Below are positions 9,601 through 17,738 of a stretch of DNA of 59,672 nt, one piece after another. The notes under the pieces were generated by a model. The model saw only the letters and a program-made list of their open reading frames with translations. It was not told the origin of the DNA and did not search any database. The DNA lies in the NCBI GenBank assembly GCA_025964685.1, contig JAOPYG010000004.1:1-59672 (forward strand), written 5' to 3'. The stretch comes from Actinoallomurus sp. (GTDB lineage: Bacteria; Actinomycetota; Actinomycetes; Streptosporangiales; Streptosporangiaceae). Every line of letters starts with the position of its first letter. The first letter of the stretch is position 1. The translations under genes were made by a program, and so were the position numbers.

Positions 9601-10542
9601 CAGAGGCAGCACCTCGGTGTTCCGCAGCTTCTGCTTCTCCAGGGCGTCCGCGGTGTCGCGGATCTCGCGTTCGCCGGACAGGAAGACCAGCACGTCGCCG
9701 GGCGGTTCGAGGGCCAGTTCGCCCACGGCGTCCACGATGGCCTGCGTCTGGTCGTCGTCCTCGTCGATCGGGCGGTAGCGCACCTCCACCGGGTACGTAC
9801 GGCCCGACACCTCGATGATCGGGGCGTCGGCGAAGTGCCGGGAGAAGCGCTCCGGGTCGATGGTCGCGGAGGTGATGATGACCTTGAGATCCGGCCGCCG
9901 GGGCAGCATGCGCTTGAGGTAGCCGAGGATGAAGTCGACGTTGAGACTGCGCTCGTGGGCCTCGTCGATGATCAGCGTGTCGTAGCGCCGCAGCATCCGG
10001 TCGCGGGAGAGCTCGTTCAGCAGGATGCCGTCGGTCATGACCTTGACCAGCGTGCGGTCGCCGGAGTGGTCGGTGAAGCGCACCTGGTAGCCGACGGCCT
10101 CGCCCAGCGGCGTCTTCAGCTCCTCGGCGATCCGCTCGGCGACCGTACGGGCGGCCAGCCGGCGTGGCTGGGTGTGCCCGATCAGCCCCTTGACGCCCAG
10201 GCCCAGCTCGAGGCAGATCTTGGGCAGCTGCGTGGTCTTGCCGGATCCGGTCTCACCGGCGACGATCACCACCTGGTTCTTCGCGATGGCGTCGCGGATC
10301 TCGTCCTTGCGCCGGCTGACCGGCAGCGCCTCGGGATAGGTGACGTCCGGCATCGCCTCGCGGCGCAGCGCGACGCGGCGTTCGGCGGCCTCGATGTCGC
10401 CGGTGACCTGGGCGAGGACGTTCTCACGCGCGGCGGCATCGCCTACGCCGCGAATGCCGTCGAGCCGGCGGCGCAACCGGTGCTGGTCGCGCAGCATCAG
10501 CTCGGGCAGGCGTGATCGCACGTCAGAAAGCGAAGATCCCAT
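6700..10542 (-). CDS. hrpA: ATP-dependent RNA helicase HrpA
   Basis: This is a 1280-residue DEAH-box helicase. Walker A GETGSGKT lies at about residues 96-103, the DEAH box in IIDEAHERS, motif III SAT (ITSATID), and motif VI QRKGRCGR. The helicase-associated domain and the long DUF3418-type C-terminus of HrpA follow, and the length is normal for the family. HrpA unwinds RNA and in E. coli rescues stalled ribosomes and processes fimbrial mRNA; the role in actinomycetes is not settled. The same frame stays open to 11259, but that upstream part is the shadow of the CDF gene. The ATG at 10540-10542 directly precedes the conserved N-terminus. Confidence 0.95.
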   Translation of the reverse strand: MGSSLSDVRSRLPELMLRDQHRLRRRLDGIRGVGDAAARENVLAQVTGDIEAAERRVALRREAMPDVTYPEALPVSRRKDEIRDAIAKNQVVIVAGETGSGKTTQLPKICLELGLGVKGLIGHTQPRRLAARTVAERIAEELKTPLGEAVGYQVRFTDHSGDRTLVKVMTDGILLNELSRDRMLRRYDTLIIDEAHERSLNVDFILGYLKRMLPRRPDLKVIITSATIDPERFSRHFADAPIIEVSGRTYPVEVRYRPIDEDDDQTQAIVDAVGELALEPPGDVLVFLSGEREIRDTADALEKQKLRNTEVLPLYARLSAAEQHRVFQAHRGRRIVLATNVAETSLTVPGIKYVIDPGMARVSRYSHRTKVQRLPIEAVSQASANQRKGRCGRLSDGLCIRLYSEEDFLGRPEFTDAEILRTNLASVILQMTDLGLGDILDFPFIDPPDRRNVKDGVNLLQELGALDQDRLTPLGRKLAQLPVDPRLARMVLEADRNGCAREVMIIVAALSIQDPRERPAEKRQAADEQHARFADKESDFLAYLNLWEYLQERQKELSGNQFRRLCKKEYLHYLRVREWQDIYGQLRQVGKDLGVTLNTTPADPQRVHISLLAGLLSHIGLMDETKKEKDGRRGPREYDGARSARFAIFPGSALAKKPPRWVMAAELVETSRLWARLAARIEPEWVEPLAGHLVKRTYSEPHWEKNQGAVMAYEKVTLYGVPIVAERKVNYARIDPELCRDLFIRNALVEGDWDSHHRFLQDNRRLLEEAEELEHRARRRDIVVDDESLFEFYDERLPAEAVSARHFDSWWKKARRDTPDLLTFSTSMLVNDAAGEVRQADYPDAWQVEDQRLRLSYQFEPGTDADGVTVQIPLPVLNQVGSAGFDWQIPGLREDLVTELIRSLPKRLRVNFVPAPDVARRVLARITPDSGPLLDSLERELRAMTGVDVPREAWDLSRVPDHLKITYRVVDRKRTLAEGKDLAELKRRLAPKVSATLARASDAIERQGVLTWDFGTLPRVHEQGRVKAYPALSDEGDSVAVRTYATEAEQQRSMWRGTRRLVLLGSPSPVKFLQSKLSNQAKLVLSGTPHGSVTALLEDCVACAADKLITEAGGPAWDEAGFLRLKDHVRAELSDTTAVVFAHAQRVLAAAHEVEARLKSTNSPILVPALADVRAQLSRLVFPGFVTAAGARRLPDVLRYLRAIERRLERLPEDPYRDRERMQQIQQVEARYVRTRDARPGEPKIREVRWMIEELRVSFFAQQLGTAYPVSEKRILKALD

Positions 10543-10625
10543 TACAACCGGACAGGATAGGCAAGCGACCGGACCACCCGGTGCAACGGACCACCACGGT
10601 GCCGCACGAAGCGGTGTCCCGCCAC

Positions 10626-11594
10626 TCAATTTCCCCGGTGGGTCGGCCCGTGCGGATCGCCGCAGTGCCGCTCGATGGTCAGGAGCCGCTGGGAGGCGTG
10701 GTCGACCTGAAGGGTCGTGTGGGTGATCTGGTAGTCGTGTTCCAGGACGTGTTCGAGGTCGGCGCGTACGCCGTGGCAGTCCTCGCCGACCGCGACGAGC
10801 ACGTGCGCCGACGCCGCCGGCATGCCGGAGGTGATCTGCCAGATGTGCAGGTCGTGCACCTCGACGACGTGCGGCCGGTCCGCCAGGGCGCGCCCGATCA
10901 GGTCGGGTTGCAGTCCGGAGGGCGCGGCCTCCAGGAAGATCCGCCCGGAGTCGCGGACGAGACCGGCGCCGGCCTTCAGCATCAGCGCGACCACGATCAG
11001 CGAGGCGATCGCGTCCGCCCGGGTGAAGCCGGTGAGGACCACGATGAGGCCGGCGATGGCGGTGGCGACGAAGGCGTACAGGTCGGTCACGATGTGCTGG
11101 AAGACACCCTCGACGTTGAGGCTGCCGCGGTTCGCCCGGCCGATCAGCCAGCTCGCGGCCAGGTTGATCGCGATCCCGGCCAGGGCCGTGACGAGCACCA
11201 GGCCGCCGGTCACCTCGGGCGGGTGGATCAGGCGCCGGACCGCCTCGAAGGTCAGCCACGCCGAGAGCAGCAGCAAGGTGATGCCGTTGGCCTGCGCGGA
11301 AAGGATCTCCGCCCGGTTGAGTCCGTAGGTGTAGCCGCCCCGGGGCGGCCTGGCGGCCAGGCGCATCGCCACCAGCGCCAGCCCGATGGAGGCGGCGTCG
11401 GTGAGCATGTGCCCGGCATCGGAGATCAGCGCGAGGGAGTTCGCCAGCACCCCGACGACGACCTCGCCGGCCATGAACACCAGGATCAGCGCGAGCGCCC
11501 CCGTGAGCAGGCGCTTGTCGGAGTCCGCGCTCACTCCGTGCGTGTGCCCGCGACCGCCGTTGTGTGCGCCGTGCTGATCGTGGCCGCGGGTCAC
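10626..11594 (-). CDS. Cation diffusion facilitator (CzcD/ZitB-like) metal exporter
   Basis: This 322-residue CDF transporter has a histidine-rich N-terminus (HDQHGAH, then GHTHG), six hydrophobic segments, and the two HxxxD metal sites, SDAGHMLTD in TM2 and HIVTD in TM5. The cytoplasmic C-terminal ferredoxin-like domain contains VHDLHIWQI. Members export Zn(II), Cd(II), Co(II) or Fe(II) in exchange for protons. No metal regulator is adjacent. The gene lies between hrpA (same strand) and the divergent pca operon, and appears functionally separate from both. Confidence 0.93.
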   Translation of the reverse strand: MTRGHDQHGAHNGGRGHTHGVSADSDKRLLTGALALILVFMAGEVVVGVLANSLALISDAGHMLTDAASIGLALVAMRLAARPPRGGYTYGLNRAEILSAQANGITLLLLSAWLTFEAVRRLIHPPEVTGGLVLVTALAGIAINLAASWLIGRANRGSLNVEGVFQHIVTDLYAFVATAIAGLIVVLTGFTRADAIASLIVVALMLKAGAGLVRDSGRIFLEAAPSGLQPDLIGRALADRPHVVEVHDLHIWQITSGMPAASAHVLVAVGEDCHGVRADLEHVLEHDYQITHTTLQVDHASQRLLTIERHCGDPHGPTHRGN

Positions 11595-11729
11595 GGCGTC
11601 GGCCAGGTGTACCCGTGCATCCGGTGCTCCTCCCCGTCCTGCCTCCGTTTCGACGTTACCAATGGCACGTGTAATCGCCAGCGCCTCGCGACGCTGTTCC
11701 CCGCGGACCCGAGTAAACGATCACCTCAT

Positions 11730-11744
11730 TTCCGCTCACCGGAA
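11730..11744. promoter_or_regulatory. Palindrome TTCCG-N5-CGGAA upstream of pcaI, probable IclR operator
   Basis: A perfect 5-bp inverted repeat with a 5-bp spacer ends 43 bp before the pcaI start. The same architecture, TTCCA-N5-TGGAA, recurs upstream of pobA at 17661. IclR-family proteins bind such TTCC/GGAA dyads (the E. coli IclR site is of this type). The IclR gene inside the cluster is the natural candidate, which is inference. Confidence 0.6.
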
Positions 11745-11787
11745 GAACCATCACAGGCGTTCGGGGCATGTTGGCAGTGTGGGCACC

Positions 11788-12537
11788 ATGGACAAGGTGA
11801 TGGCCTCCGCGACGGAGGCGGTCGCGGACATCGGCGACGGCGCCTCGATCGCCGTCGGCGGGTTCGGGCTGTGCGGGGTGCCGTTCACACTCATCGACGC
11901 CGTGTACGCCGCGGGCTCCTCCGAGCTGTCGATCGTCTCGAACAACTGCGGAACGATCGGTCTCGGCCTCGGACGGCTGCTCGACGCCGGCCGGATCGCC
12001 CGCGCGAGAGGCTCCTACGTCGGTGAGAACAAGGAGCTGGCCCGCCGCTACCTGAGCGGGGAGATCGAGCTGGAGCTGATGCCGCAGGGCACATTGTCGG
12101 AGAAGCTGCGCGCGGGCGGCTGTGGCATCCCCGCCTTCTTCACGCCGGCGGGCGTCGGCACGCTCGTGGCCGAGGGCGGCCTGCCGTGGCGGTACGCACC
12201 GGACGGCGGTGTGGCGGTGGCCTCGCCGCCCAAGGAGGTACGCGAGTTCGACGGCCAGGAGTACGTCCTGGAGGAGAGCATCACCACCGACTTCGCCCTG
12301 GTCCGCGCGGTCCGCGGCGACCGGCACGGCAACCTGGTCTTCGACAAGTCGGCGCGCAACTTCAACCCGCTCTGCGCGATGGCCGCCCGCACCGCGGTCG
12401 CCGAGGTCGAGGAGCTCGTCGACGCCCTCGACCCGGACGAGGTGCACCTGCCCGGCATCTTCGTCCAGCGCGTGGTCGCCCTCACCCCCGAGCAGGCCGC
12501 CGACAAACCGATCGAGAAGCGGACGGTGACCTCATGA
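11788..12537 (+). CDS. pcaI: 3-oxoadipate CoA-transferase subunit A
   Basis: This 249-residue alpha subunit of a family I CoA-transferase has the glycine-rich GGFGLCGVP motif near the N-terminus and the conserved [10 protein letters not shown] segment. With PcaJ it transfers CoA from succinyl-CoA to 3-oxoadipate in the cytoplasm. ATG 11788 was chosen over the upstream open frame because homology begins at MDKV. The stop overlaps the pcaJ start (ATGA). Its setting at the head of pcaHGBDC makes the 3-oxoadipate assignment far more likely than acetoacetate transfer. Confidence 0.93.
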   Translation: MDKVMASATEAVADIGDGASIAVGGFGLCGVPFTLIDAVYAAGSSELSIVSNNCGTIGLGLGRLLDAGRIARARGSYVGENKELARRYLSGEIELELMPQGTLSEKLRAGGCGIPAFFTPAGVGTLVAEGGLPWRYAPDGGVAVASPPKEVREFDGQEYVLEESITTDFALVRAVRGDRHGNLVFDKSARNFNPLCAMAARTAVAEVEELVDALDPDEVHLPGIFVQRVVALTPEQAADKPIEKRTVTS

Positions 12538-13181
12538 GCTGGTCCAGGGATGAGATCGCGGCGCGGGCGGCGGAAGAGCTGTCCGACGGGATGTACGTGA
12601 ACCTGGGGATCGGGCTGCCGACGCTGATCCCGGGGTACCTGCCGGCCGGCATCGACGTCGTCGTCCACTCCGAGAACGGCCTGCTCGGCGTCGGGCCCTA
12701 TCCCACGGAGGACGCGGTCGACCCCGACCTGATCAACGCGGGCAAGGAGACGGTGACCGTACGGCCCGGGGCGTCCTACTTCGACTCCGCGCTGTCGTTC
12801 GGCATGATCCGCGGTGGTCACGTGGACGTCGCCGTACTCGGCGCGATGCAGGTCTCGGCCCGCGGTGACCTGGCCAACTGGGCGGTCCCCGGCAAGATGA
12901 TCAAGGGCATGGGCGGCGCGATGGACCTCGTGCACGGCGCGCGCAAGGTGATCGTCGTGATGGGGCACAACGCCAAGGACGGCAGCTCCAAGATCGTCGA
13001 CGAGTGCACGCTGCCGCTGACCGGCGCGGCCTGCGTCCAGCGGATCATCACCGACCTGGGAGTGCTCGACGTCACCGCCGACGGCCTGGTCCTCGTCGAG
13101 ACCGCGCCGGGCGTGAGCGAGCAGGAGATCCGCGAGCGCACCGACCCGCCGATCGGTGCCCGCCGGGCGGAGACGCCGTGA
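12534..13181 (+). CDS. pcaJ: 3-oxoadipate CoA-transferase subunit B
   Basis: This 215-residue beta subunit partners PcaI. The catalytic glutamate that forms the CoA thioester lies in SENGLLG (Glu47). The following GVGPYP and the [14 protein letters not shown] segment are family hallmarks. The ATG overlaps the pcaI stop by four bases, implying translational coupling and equimolar subunits. The stop overlaps a 25-codon mini-ORF in the same GTGA fashion. Confidence 0.94.
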   Translation: MSWSRDEIAARAAEELSDGMYVNLGIGLPTLIPGYLPAGIDVVVHSENGLLGVGPYPTEDAVDPDLINAGKETVTVRPGASYFDSALSFGMIRGGHVDVAVLGAMQVSARGDLANWAVPGKMIKGMGGAMDLVHGARKVIVVMGHNAKDGSSKIVDECTLPLTGAACVQRIITDLGVLDVTADGLVLVETAPGVSEQEIRERTDPPIGARRAETP

Positions 13182-13252
13182 ACGACGCGAAAGACGCGAA
13201 AGACGACGACAGCAGGCTCCCGGTCACCGAGCCGACGAAGGAGTGTTCGTGA
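13178..13252 (+). CDS. 24-residue mini-ORF coupling pcaJ to pcaH
   Basis: A GTG-started frame fills the gap between pcaJ and pcaH exactly. Its GTG overlaps the pcaJ TGA (GTGA), and its own TGA overlaps the pcaH GTG (GTGA). It has its own GGAG site five bases before the GTG. The peptide is acidic and lysine-rich with a repeated DAK unit ([10 protein letters not shown]) and ends with a cysteine near the C-terminus; no known domain is visible. It could be a real peptide, or a device that keeps ribosomes running from pcaJ into pcaH. It may also be chance. Confidence 0.4.
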   Translation: MNDAKDAKDDDSRLPVTEPTKECS

Positions 13253-13920
13253 GCGATCCGCATCCGCCGTACCTCTACCCGCCGTACCGGAGCACGCCCC
13301 TGCGGGCCCCGTCTCAGCCGCTGGTGGTGCCCAAGTACGGGCCGGACGCCATTGAGCTGTCCAGCCCGGTCTTCGGCCACGCCGAGCTCGGTCTGCTCGA
13401 CAACGACCTGACCAAGCAGCACGCCGGCGAACCTCTCGGCGAACGCATCGTCGTCACCGGCCGTGTACTCGACTCCGGCGGGCGCCCGGTGCCGAACACC
13501 CTCGTGGAGATCTGGCAGACCAACGCCGCCGGCCGCTACATCCATCTGCGCGACCAGCATCCGGCGCCGCTCGACCCGAACTTCACCGGTGCCGGCCGCT
13601 GCCTCACCGACGCGGACGGGCGGTACCGCTTCGTCACCATAAAGCCGGGCGCCTACCCCTGGCGCAACCACCACAACGCCTGGCGGCCCGCGCACATCCA
13701 CATCTCGGTGTTCGGCACGGCGTTATCCCAGCGGCTGGTGACCCAGATGTACTTCCCGGGCGACCCGCTGTTCGCCTACGACCCGATCTTCGGGTCGATC
13801 CCGGGCGAGAAGGCCAGAGAGCGTCTCGTCGCCCGGTTCGACATGGACACGACCGTGCCGGAGTGGGCCCTCGCCTACCAGTGGGACATCGTCCTCGGCG
13901 CGACCCCGGTGGAGGACTGA
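13249..13920 (+). CDS. pcaH: Protocatechuate 3,4-dioxygenase beta subunit
   Basis: This 223-residue intradiol dioxygenase subunit carries the non-haem Fe(III) site. The four ligands of the Pseudomonas enzyme are all conserved: tyrosine in GRYIH, tyrosine in GAYPWRN, and both histidines in PAHIH. The enzyme cleaves protocatechuate between its hydroxyls to 3-carboxy-cis,cis-muconate. The GTG at 13249 follows a clean GAAGGAG site. A second GTG six bases earlier is too close to that site. The stop overlaps pcaG as TGATG. Confidence 0.96.
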   Translation: MSDPHPPYLYPPYRSTPLRAPSQPLVVPKYGPDAIELSSPVFGHAELGLLDNDLTKQHAGEPLGERIVVTGRVLDSGGRPVPNTLVEIWQTNAAGRYIHLRDQHPAPLDPNFTGAGRCLTDADGRYRFVTIKPGAYPWRNHHNAWRPAHIHISVFGTALSQRLVTQMYFPGDPLFAYDPIFGSIPGEKARERLVARFDMDTTVPEWALAYQWDIVLGATPVED

Positions 13921-14480
13921 TGACCCAGCCCACCCCCGCTCAGCCCATGCCCGCTCAGCCCACGCCCTCGCAGACGGTGGGTCCGTTCTTCGGCTACGCC
14001 CTCCCGTACGCCGACGGCTCCCGTGTCGTGCCCGAATGGCACCCGGACGCCATCCGGATCCACGGCCGGGTGCTGGACGCGGAGGGCGAACCCCTGCCCG
14101 ACGCACTGGTGGAGATCTGGCAGACCGGCCCCGACGGCCAGGTGGCCGCCTCGTACGGGGCGTTCAGCCGGGACGGACATGACTTCACCGGATTCGGCCG
14201 CTGCGCCACGGACGCCGCCGGGCACTACTGGTTCTCGACGGTGAAGCCCGGCGGGGCCGCCCCGCACATCGCGGTGATCGTGTTCGCGCGCGGCCTGCTC
14301 AGGTCGCTCGCCACGCGGATCTACTTCCCCGGTGAGCCGGGGAACGCCGCGGACCCGGTGCTGTCCGACGTGCCCGCGGACCGGCGTGACACGCTCGTCG
14401 CGGTGCGGGAAGGCGACCGGTCCTACGGCTTCGACGTGCATCTGCAGGGCGAACAGGAGACGGTCTTCTTTGGTGTCTGA
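13920..14480 (+). CDS. pcaG: Protocatechuate 3,4-dioxygenase alpha subunit
   Basis: This 186-residue partner of PcaH has the same intradiol fold (GRVLDAEGEPLPDALVEIWQ) but, as expected for alpha chains, lacks the iron ligands; the HIAVIVFARG strand replaces the histidine motif. The N-terminus has a short Gln/Pro-rich repeat (QPTPAQPMPAQPTPSQ). The start overlaps the pcaH stop by one base. The stop lies inside the start region of pcaB. Confidence 0.95.
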   Translation: MTQPTPAQPMPAQPTPSQTVGPFFGYALPYADGSRVVPEWHPDAIRIHGRVLDAEGEPLPDALVEIWQTGPDGQVAASYGAFSRDGHDFTGFGRCATDAAGHYWFSTVKPGGAAPHIAVIVFARGLLRSLATRIYFPGEPGNAADPVLSDVPADRRDTLVAVREGDRSYGFDVHLQGEQETVFFGV

Positions 14481-15711
14481 CCTGCTGTCACCGGTCGCCG
14501 CGGGCACCGCCGCCGAGGAGGCCACCTCGGGCGAGGCGTGGCTGCGCGCCCTGGTGGACGCCGAGGCCGCGCTGGCCCGCGCCCAGGCGCGCCTCGGCAT
14601 GGTGCCGGGCGGGGTCGCCGATGCCATCGCCGGCGCTCACGTCGACCTGGCGGACCTGGCCGTACGGGCGCGGGGCGCGGGCAATCCGGTCGTCCCGCTG
14701 GTCGCCGACCTGCGGAAGGTCGCGGGCGAGCACGTCCACCGGGGCGCCACGAGCCAGGACATCATGGACACCGCCGCGATGCTGGTCGCCGATCGCACCC
14801 GGCGGATCATCCTGGCCGACCTCGCCCGCACGCTGGACGGCCTGGCCGGGCTGGCCCGGCGCCACCGCGAGACGCCGATGGCCGGGCGCACCTTCGGCCA
14901 GCAGGCCGTGCCGACGACGTTCGGGCTGCGTGCGGCCGGCTGGCTGACCGCCGTCGCGCAGGCCCGTGACGCGCTCGCGGGGGTTCGCCTCCCGGCCCAG
15001 CTCGGCGGGGCGGCCGGCACGCTCGCGGCGTTCGGCGGCACGCGCCTGCTGCCGGTGTTCGCCGAGGAGACCGGCCTGGCCGAGGCCGTGCTGCCCTGGC
15101 ACACGCTGCGCGCTCCGGTCGCCGAGCTCGGCGCCGCGCTGGCCCTCGTCACCGGTGCCCTCGGCAAGTTCGCCACGGACGTGGTGGTGCTGGCCCAGAC
15201 CGAGCTCGGCGAGGTCGTCGAGCCGGCCGCGCCGGGGCGTGGCGGCTCGTCGGCGATGCCGCACAAGCGCAACCCCGTGCTCGCCACCATGATCCGCTCG
15301 GCCGCGTTGCGCGTGCCGGCGTACGCGCAGATCCTGTTCCAGTCGCAGGCCGCGGGGCTGGAGCGGCCCGCGGGGGAGTGGCACGCGGAGTGGCTACCGC
15401 TGAACGACTCCCTCCGGCTGACCGGCGGCGCGGCCGAGACCGCCGCCGAGCTCGCGGGCGGGCTGGAGGTCCACCCGGACCGCATGCGCGAGAATCTCCG
15501 TGACGAGCTGCTGTCCGAACACGTCGCCGCCGCGCTGGCCGAACACTCCGGCCGCGAGGACGCCGGCAAGGCGGTCGCCGCGGCTCTGCGCGAAGGACGC
15601 CCGCTGAGCGACCTCGTGCCGGGCGGCGTGGACCCGGCGGACGTCGTCGGCTGCGCCCCCGAGCTCGTCGACCGCGCCCTCGCGGCGTACGAGGGAAGGG
15701 AGACGGGATGA
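14473..15711 (+). CDS. pcaB: 3-carboxy-cis,cis-muconate cycloisomerase
   Basis: This 412-residue member of the fumarase/aspartase superfamily has the signature GSSAMPHKRNP near residue 258 and the N-terminal GATSQDIMDT segment. It closes 3-carboxymuconate to 4-carboxymuconolactone. The GTG at 14473 lies within the end of pcaG, eight bases before its last base; a TTG three bases upstream is an alternative. The C-terminus overlaps pcaD by four bases (ATGA). The length is somewhat shorter than many PcaB proteins of about 450 residues, but all core motifs are present. Confidence 0.94.
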   Translation: MSDLLSPVAAGTAAEEATSGEAWLRALVDAEAALARAQARLGMVPGGVADAIAGAHVDLADLAVRARGAGNPVVPLVADLRKVAGEHVHRGATSQDIMDTAAMLVADRTRRIILADLARTLDGLAGLARRHRETPMAGRTFGQQAVPTTFGLRAAGWLTAVAQARDALAGVRLPAQLGGAAGTLAAFGGTRLLPVFAEETGLAEAVLPWHTLRAPVAELGAALALVTGALGKFATDVVVLAQTELGEVVEPAAPGRGGSSAMPHKRNPVLATMIRSAALRVPAYAQILFQSQAAGLERPAGEWHAEWLPLNDSLRLTGGAAETAAELAGGLEVHPDRMRENLRDELLSEHVAAALAEHSGREDAGKAVAAALREGRPLSDLVPGGVDPADVVGCAPELVDRALAAYEGRETG

Positions 15712-16454
15712 CGCGGCTGCACCACCGCCTCGACGGGCCCGGCGACGCGCCGGTGCTCGTGCTCGGTCCCTCGATCGGCACCACCATGGACCTGTGGGAA
15801 CCTCAGCTGCCGGCCCTCACCGCCGCCTGGCGGGTGCTCCGGTACGACCTCCCCGGCCACGGCGGCTCCGAGGTCCTCCACGGCACCATCGGCGACATCG
15901 CGGATGCCGTCGCCGCAACCCTCGACGCGCTCGGCCTGGACACGGTGGCCTACGGCGGAGTCTCGCTCGGCGGCGCGATCGGCACCACGCTGGCGATCGA
16001 GCATCCGGCCCGGATCACGAGCCTGATCCTGTGCTGCACGTCGGCGCGTTTCGGCGAGCCGTCCGGCTGGCACGAGCGGGCCGCGAAGGTGCGCGCCGGC
16101 GGACTGCAGCCTCTCGCCGACATGCTCGTCGGACGGTGGTTCACGCCCGGCCACACCGACACGCGAGGCGCGCGGGCGATGCTCTCCCAGGTGGATCCGG
16201 AAGGGTACGCCGCGTGCTGTGAGGCGCTCGCCACCTTCGACGTACGCGACCGGCTCGGAGAGGTGCGCGCGCCCACTCTGGTCATCGCGGGCGCGGAGGA
16301 CATCGCCACCCCGCTCGACCACGCCGACGCCCTCGCCCAGGGCATCCCCGGCGCGGAACTGGTCGTCGTGCCCGGCGCCGCCCATCTCGCCAACCTCCAA
16401 CGACCGGAACCGGTGACGAACGCGATGCTCCGTCACCTCGAAAGGACATCATGA
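15708..16454 (+). CDS. pcaD: 3-oxoadipate enol-lactonase
   Basis: This 248-residue alpha/beta hydrolase has a nucleophile elbow GGVSLGG near residue 85, an acid in IAGAEDIATP and a histidine in GAAHLAN. PcaD hydrolyses 3-oxoadipate enol-lactone to 3-oxoadipate. In Streptomyces this function is often fused to the decarboxylase as PcaL. Here it is a separate gene, coupled by ATGA overlaps on both sides. A ribosome-binding site GAAGGGAG lies upstream. Confidence 0.93.
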   Translation: MTRLHHRLDGPGDAPVLVLGPSIGTTMDLWEPQLPALTAAWRVLRYDLPGHGGSEVLHGTIGDIADAVAATLDALGLDTVAYGGVSLGGAIGTTLAIEHPARITSLILCCTSARFGEPSGWHERAAKVRAGGLQPLADMLVGRWFTPGHTDTRGARAMLSQVDPEGYAACCEALATFDVRDRLGEVRAPTLVIAGAEDIATPLDHADALAQGIPGAELVVVPGAAHLANLQRPEPVTNAMLRHLERTS

Positions 16455-16822
16455 GCGATGGAATGAGGGTCCGCCGTGAGGTGCTCGGCGACGCGCACGT
16501 CGACCGGGCGGAGGAACGCACGACCGACTTCACCGCCGACTTCCAGGACTTCATCACGCGCTACGCCTGGGGCGAGATCTGGACCAGGCCACTGCTGGAC
16601 CGGCGCACCCGCAGCTGCATCACCCTGACCGCGCTGGTCGCCGGCGGTCACCTGGACGAGCTGGCCCTGCACGTACGCGCCGCGGTGCGCAACGGTCTCA
16701 GCGCCGACGAGATCAAAGAGGTGCTACTGCAGAGCGCGGTGTACTGCGGTGTCCCCGCCGCCAACTCCGCCTTCGCGGTCGCCCAGCGGGTCCTGATCGA
16801 GGACGGCGTGGTCACGGACTGA
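16451..16822 (+). CDS. pcaC: 4-carboxymuconolactone decarboxylase
   Basis: This 123-residue helical protein of the CMD/AhpD-like family decarboxylates 4-carboxymuconolactone to the enol-lactone. The N-terminal RREVLGDAHVDRA segment and the C-terminal EIKEVLLQSAVYCGVPAAN stretch are diagnostic. The start overlaps the pcaD stop (ATGA). It is the last of the seven tightly packed pca genes, and the next gene follows after 83 bp. Confidence 0.95.
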   Translation: MSDGMRVRREVLGDAHVDRAEERTTDFTADFQDFITRYAWGEIWTRPLLDRRTRSCITLTALVAGGHLDELALHVRAAVRNGLSADEIKEVLLQSAVYCGVPAANSAFAVAQRVLIEDGVVTD

Positions 16823-16905
16823 CCTGACCGCTCCGTCCCGCACGGCCCGCCATCCACGGAACCGCCGCGCCGCCTTATTGTTGGTGCCCAGGTCGGGAGG
16901 CGGGC

Positions 16906-17688
16906 ATGGCGAGCGCGGACAGGCCGCCGAGTGTGGCGGGCAAGGTGATGGCGATCCTGGAGGCGTTCGCGCCCGGGGGCGTCCGCCTCACTCTCACCGA
17001 GGTCTGCCGGCGCGCGGGCCTGCCGCTCGCCACCGGCCACCGGCTCGTCGGAGAGCTGACCGGAGGCGGATTCCTCGAACGCATGCCGGACGGGTCGTAC
17101 CGGGTGGGGATGCGCCTGTGGCGGATCGGCGCCCAGGCGTCGGCCGCGACCGCCCTGCGCGAGCTGGCGCTGCCGCACATGGAGGACCTCTATGAGGTGA
17201 CCCATGAGAACGTCCAGCTCGCCGTGGTCAGCGACCACAAGGCGCTCTACCTCGAACGCCTGCGCGGTCCGCGGTCCGTGCCGATCGTGACCCGGGTGGC
17301 CGCCGAGCTTCCGCTGCACGCGACCGGAGTGGGCCGGGTGCTGCTCGCCTTCGCCTCCGAGGAGTTCGTGGCCGAGGTGCTCGCGGAGGGCCTGAGGCCG
17401 CACACCCCGCACACCATCACCGATCCGGCGCGGCTGCGCGCCTGCCTGGCCGACGTGCGCCGGACCGGGTACGCGGTGACCGTCGAGGAGATGACCCTCG
17501 GCTCCTGCTCGGTGGCCGCGCCGGTGCGCGACGCGAGCGGTGACGTTCTGGCCGCGATGTCGCTGGTCACCCGGCGGCAGGGTGCGGATCTGCGCCGGCT
17601 CGTGCCGGCCGTCCTGTCGGCCGCGCGTGCGTTGTCGCACGACGTTGTCACCCATGGTGGTTCCACTGAATGGAAGGACCTCGCCTGA
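16906..17688 (+). CDS. IclR-family regulator (PcaR/PobR type)
   Basis: This 260-residue regulator has an N-terminal winged helix (about residues 8-75, LTLTEVCRRAGLPLATGHRLV) and the IclR effector domain (about 85-250). It sits between pcaC and pobA on the same strand, preceded by a GGAGGCGGG site. It probably senses protocatechuate or 4-hydroxybenzoate and binds the TTCCR-N5-YGGAA sites before pcaI and pobA. The second site lies inside its own 3' end. Which of PcaR or PobR it corresponds to cannot be decided. Confidence 0.9.
   Translation: MASADRPPSVAGKVMAILEAFAPGGVRLTLTEVCRRAGLPLATGHRLVGELTGGGFLERMPDGSYRVGMRLWRIGAQASAATALRELALPHMEDLYEVTHENVQLAVVSDHKALYLERLRGPRSVPIVTRVAAELPLHATGVGRVLLAFASEEFVAEVLAEGLRPHTPHTITDPARLRACLADVRRTGYAVTVEEMTLGSCSVAAPVRDASGDVLAAMSLVTRRQGADLRRLVPAVLSAARALSHDVVTHGGSTEWKDLA
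17661..17675. promoter_or_regulatory. Palindrome TTCCA-N5-TGGAA upstream of pobA
   Basis: A perfect 5-bp dyad with 5-bp spacer is embedded in the last codons of the IclR gene, 63 bp before pobA. It has the same form as the pcaI upstream site at 11730. The pair suggests one regulator for both transcription units. Confidence 0.6.
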
Positions 17689-17738
17689 CGCGCGTGATCG
17701 GAGCAGCAAGATCTAACGCGACAGTGAAGGTGGGATGG

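Noticed and set aside
8125-10515. 796-codon open frame on the plus strand
   Set aside because: It is antisense to hrpA, which has all DEAH helicase motifs. Long stop-free antisense frames are expected at this GC content.
10543-11259. N-terminal extension of hrpA by 239 codons
   Set aside because: The extension is the out-of-frame shadow of the CDF transporter and has no helicase-family similarity.
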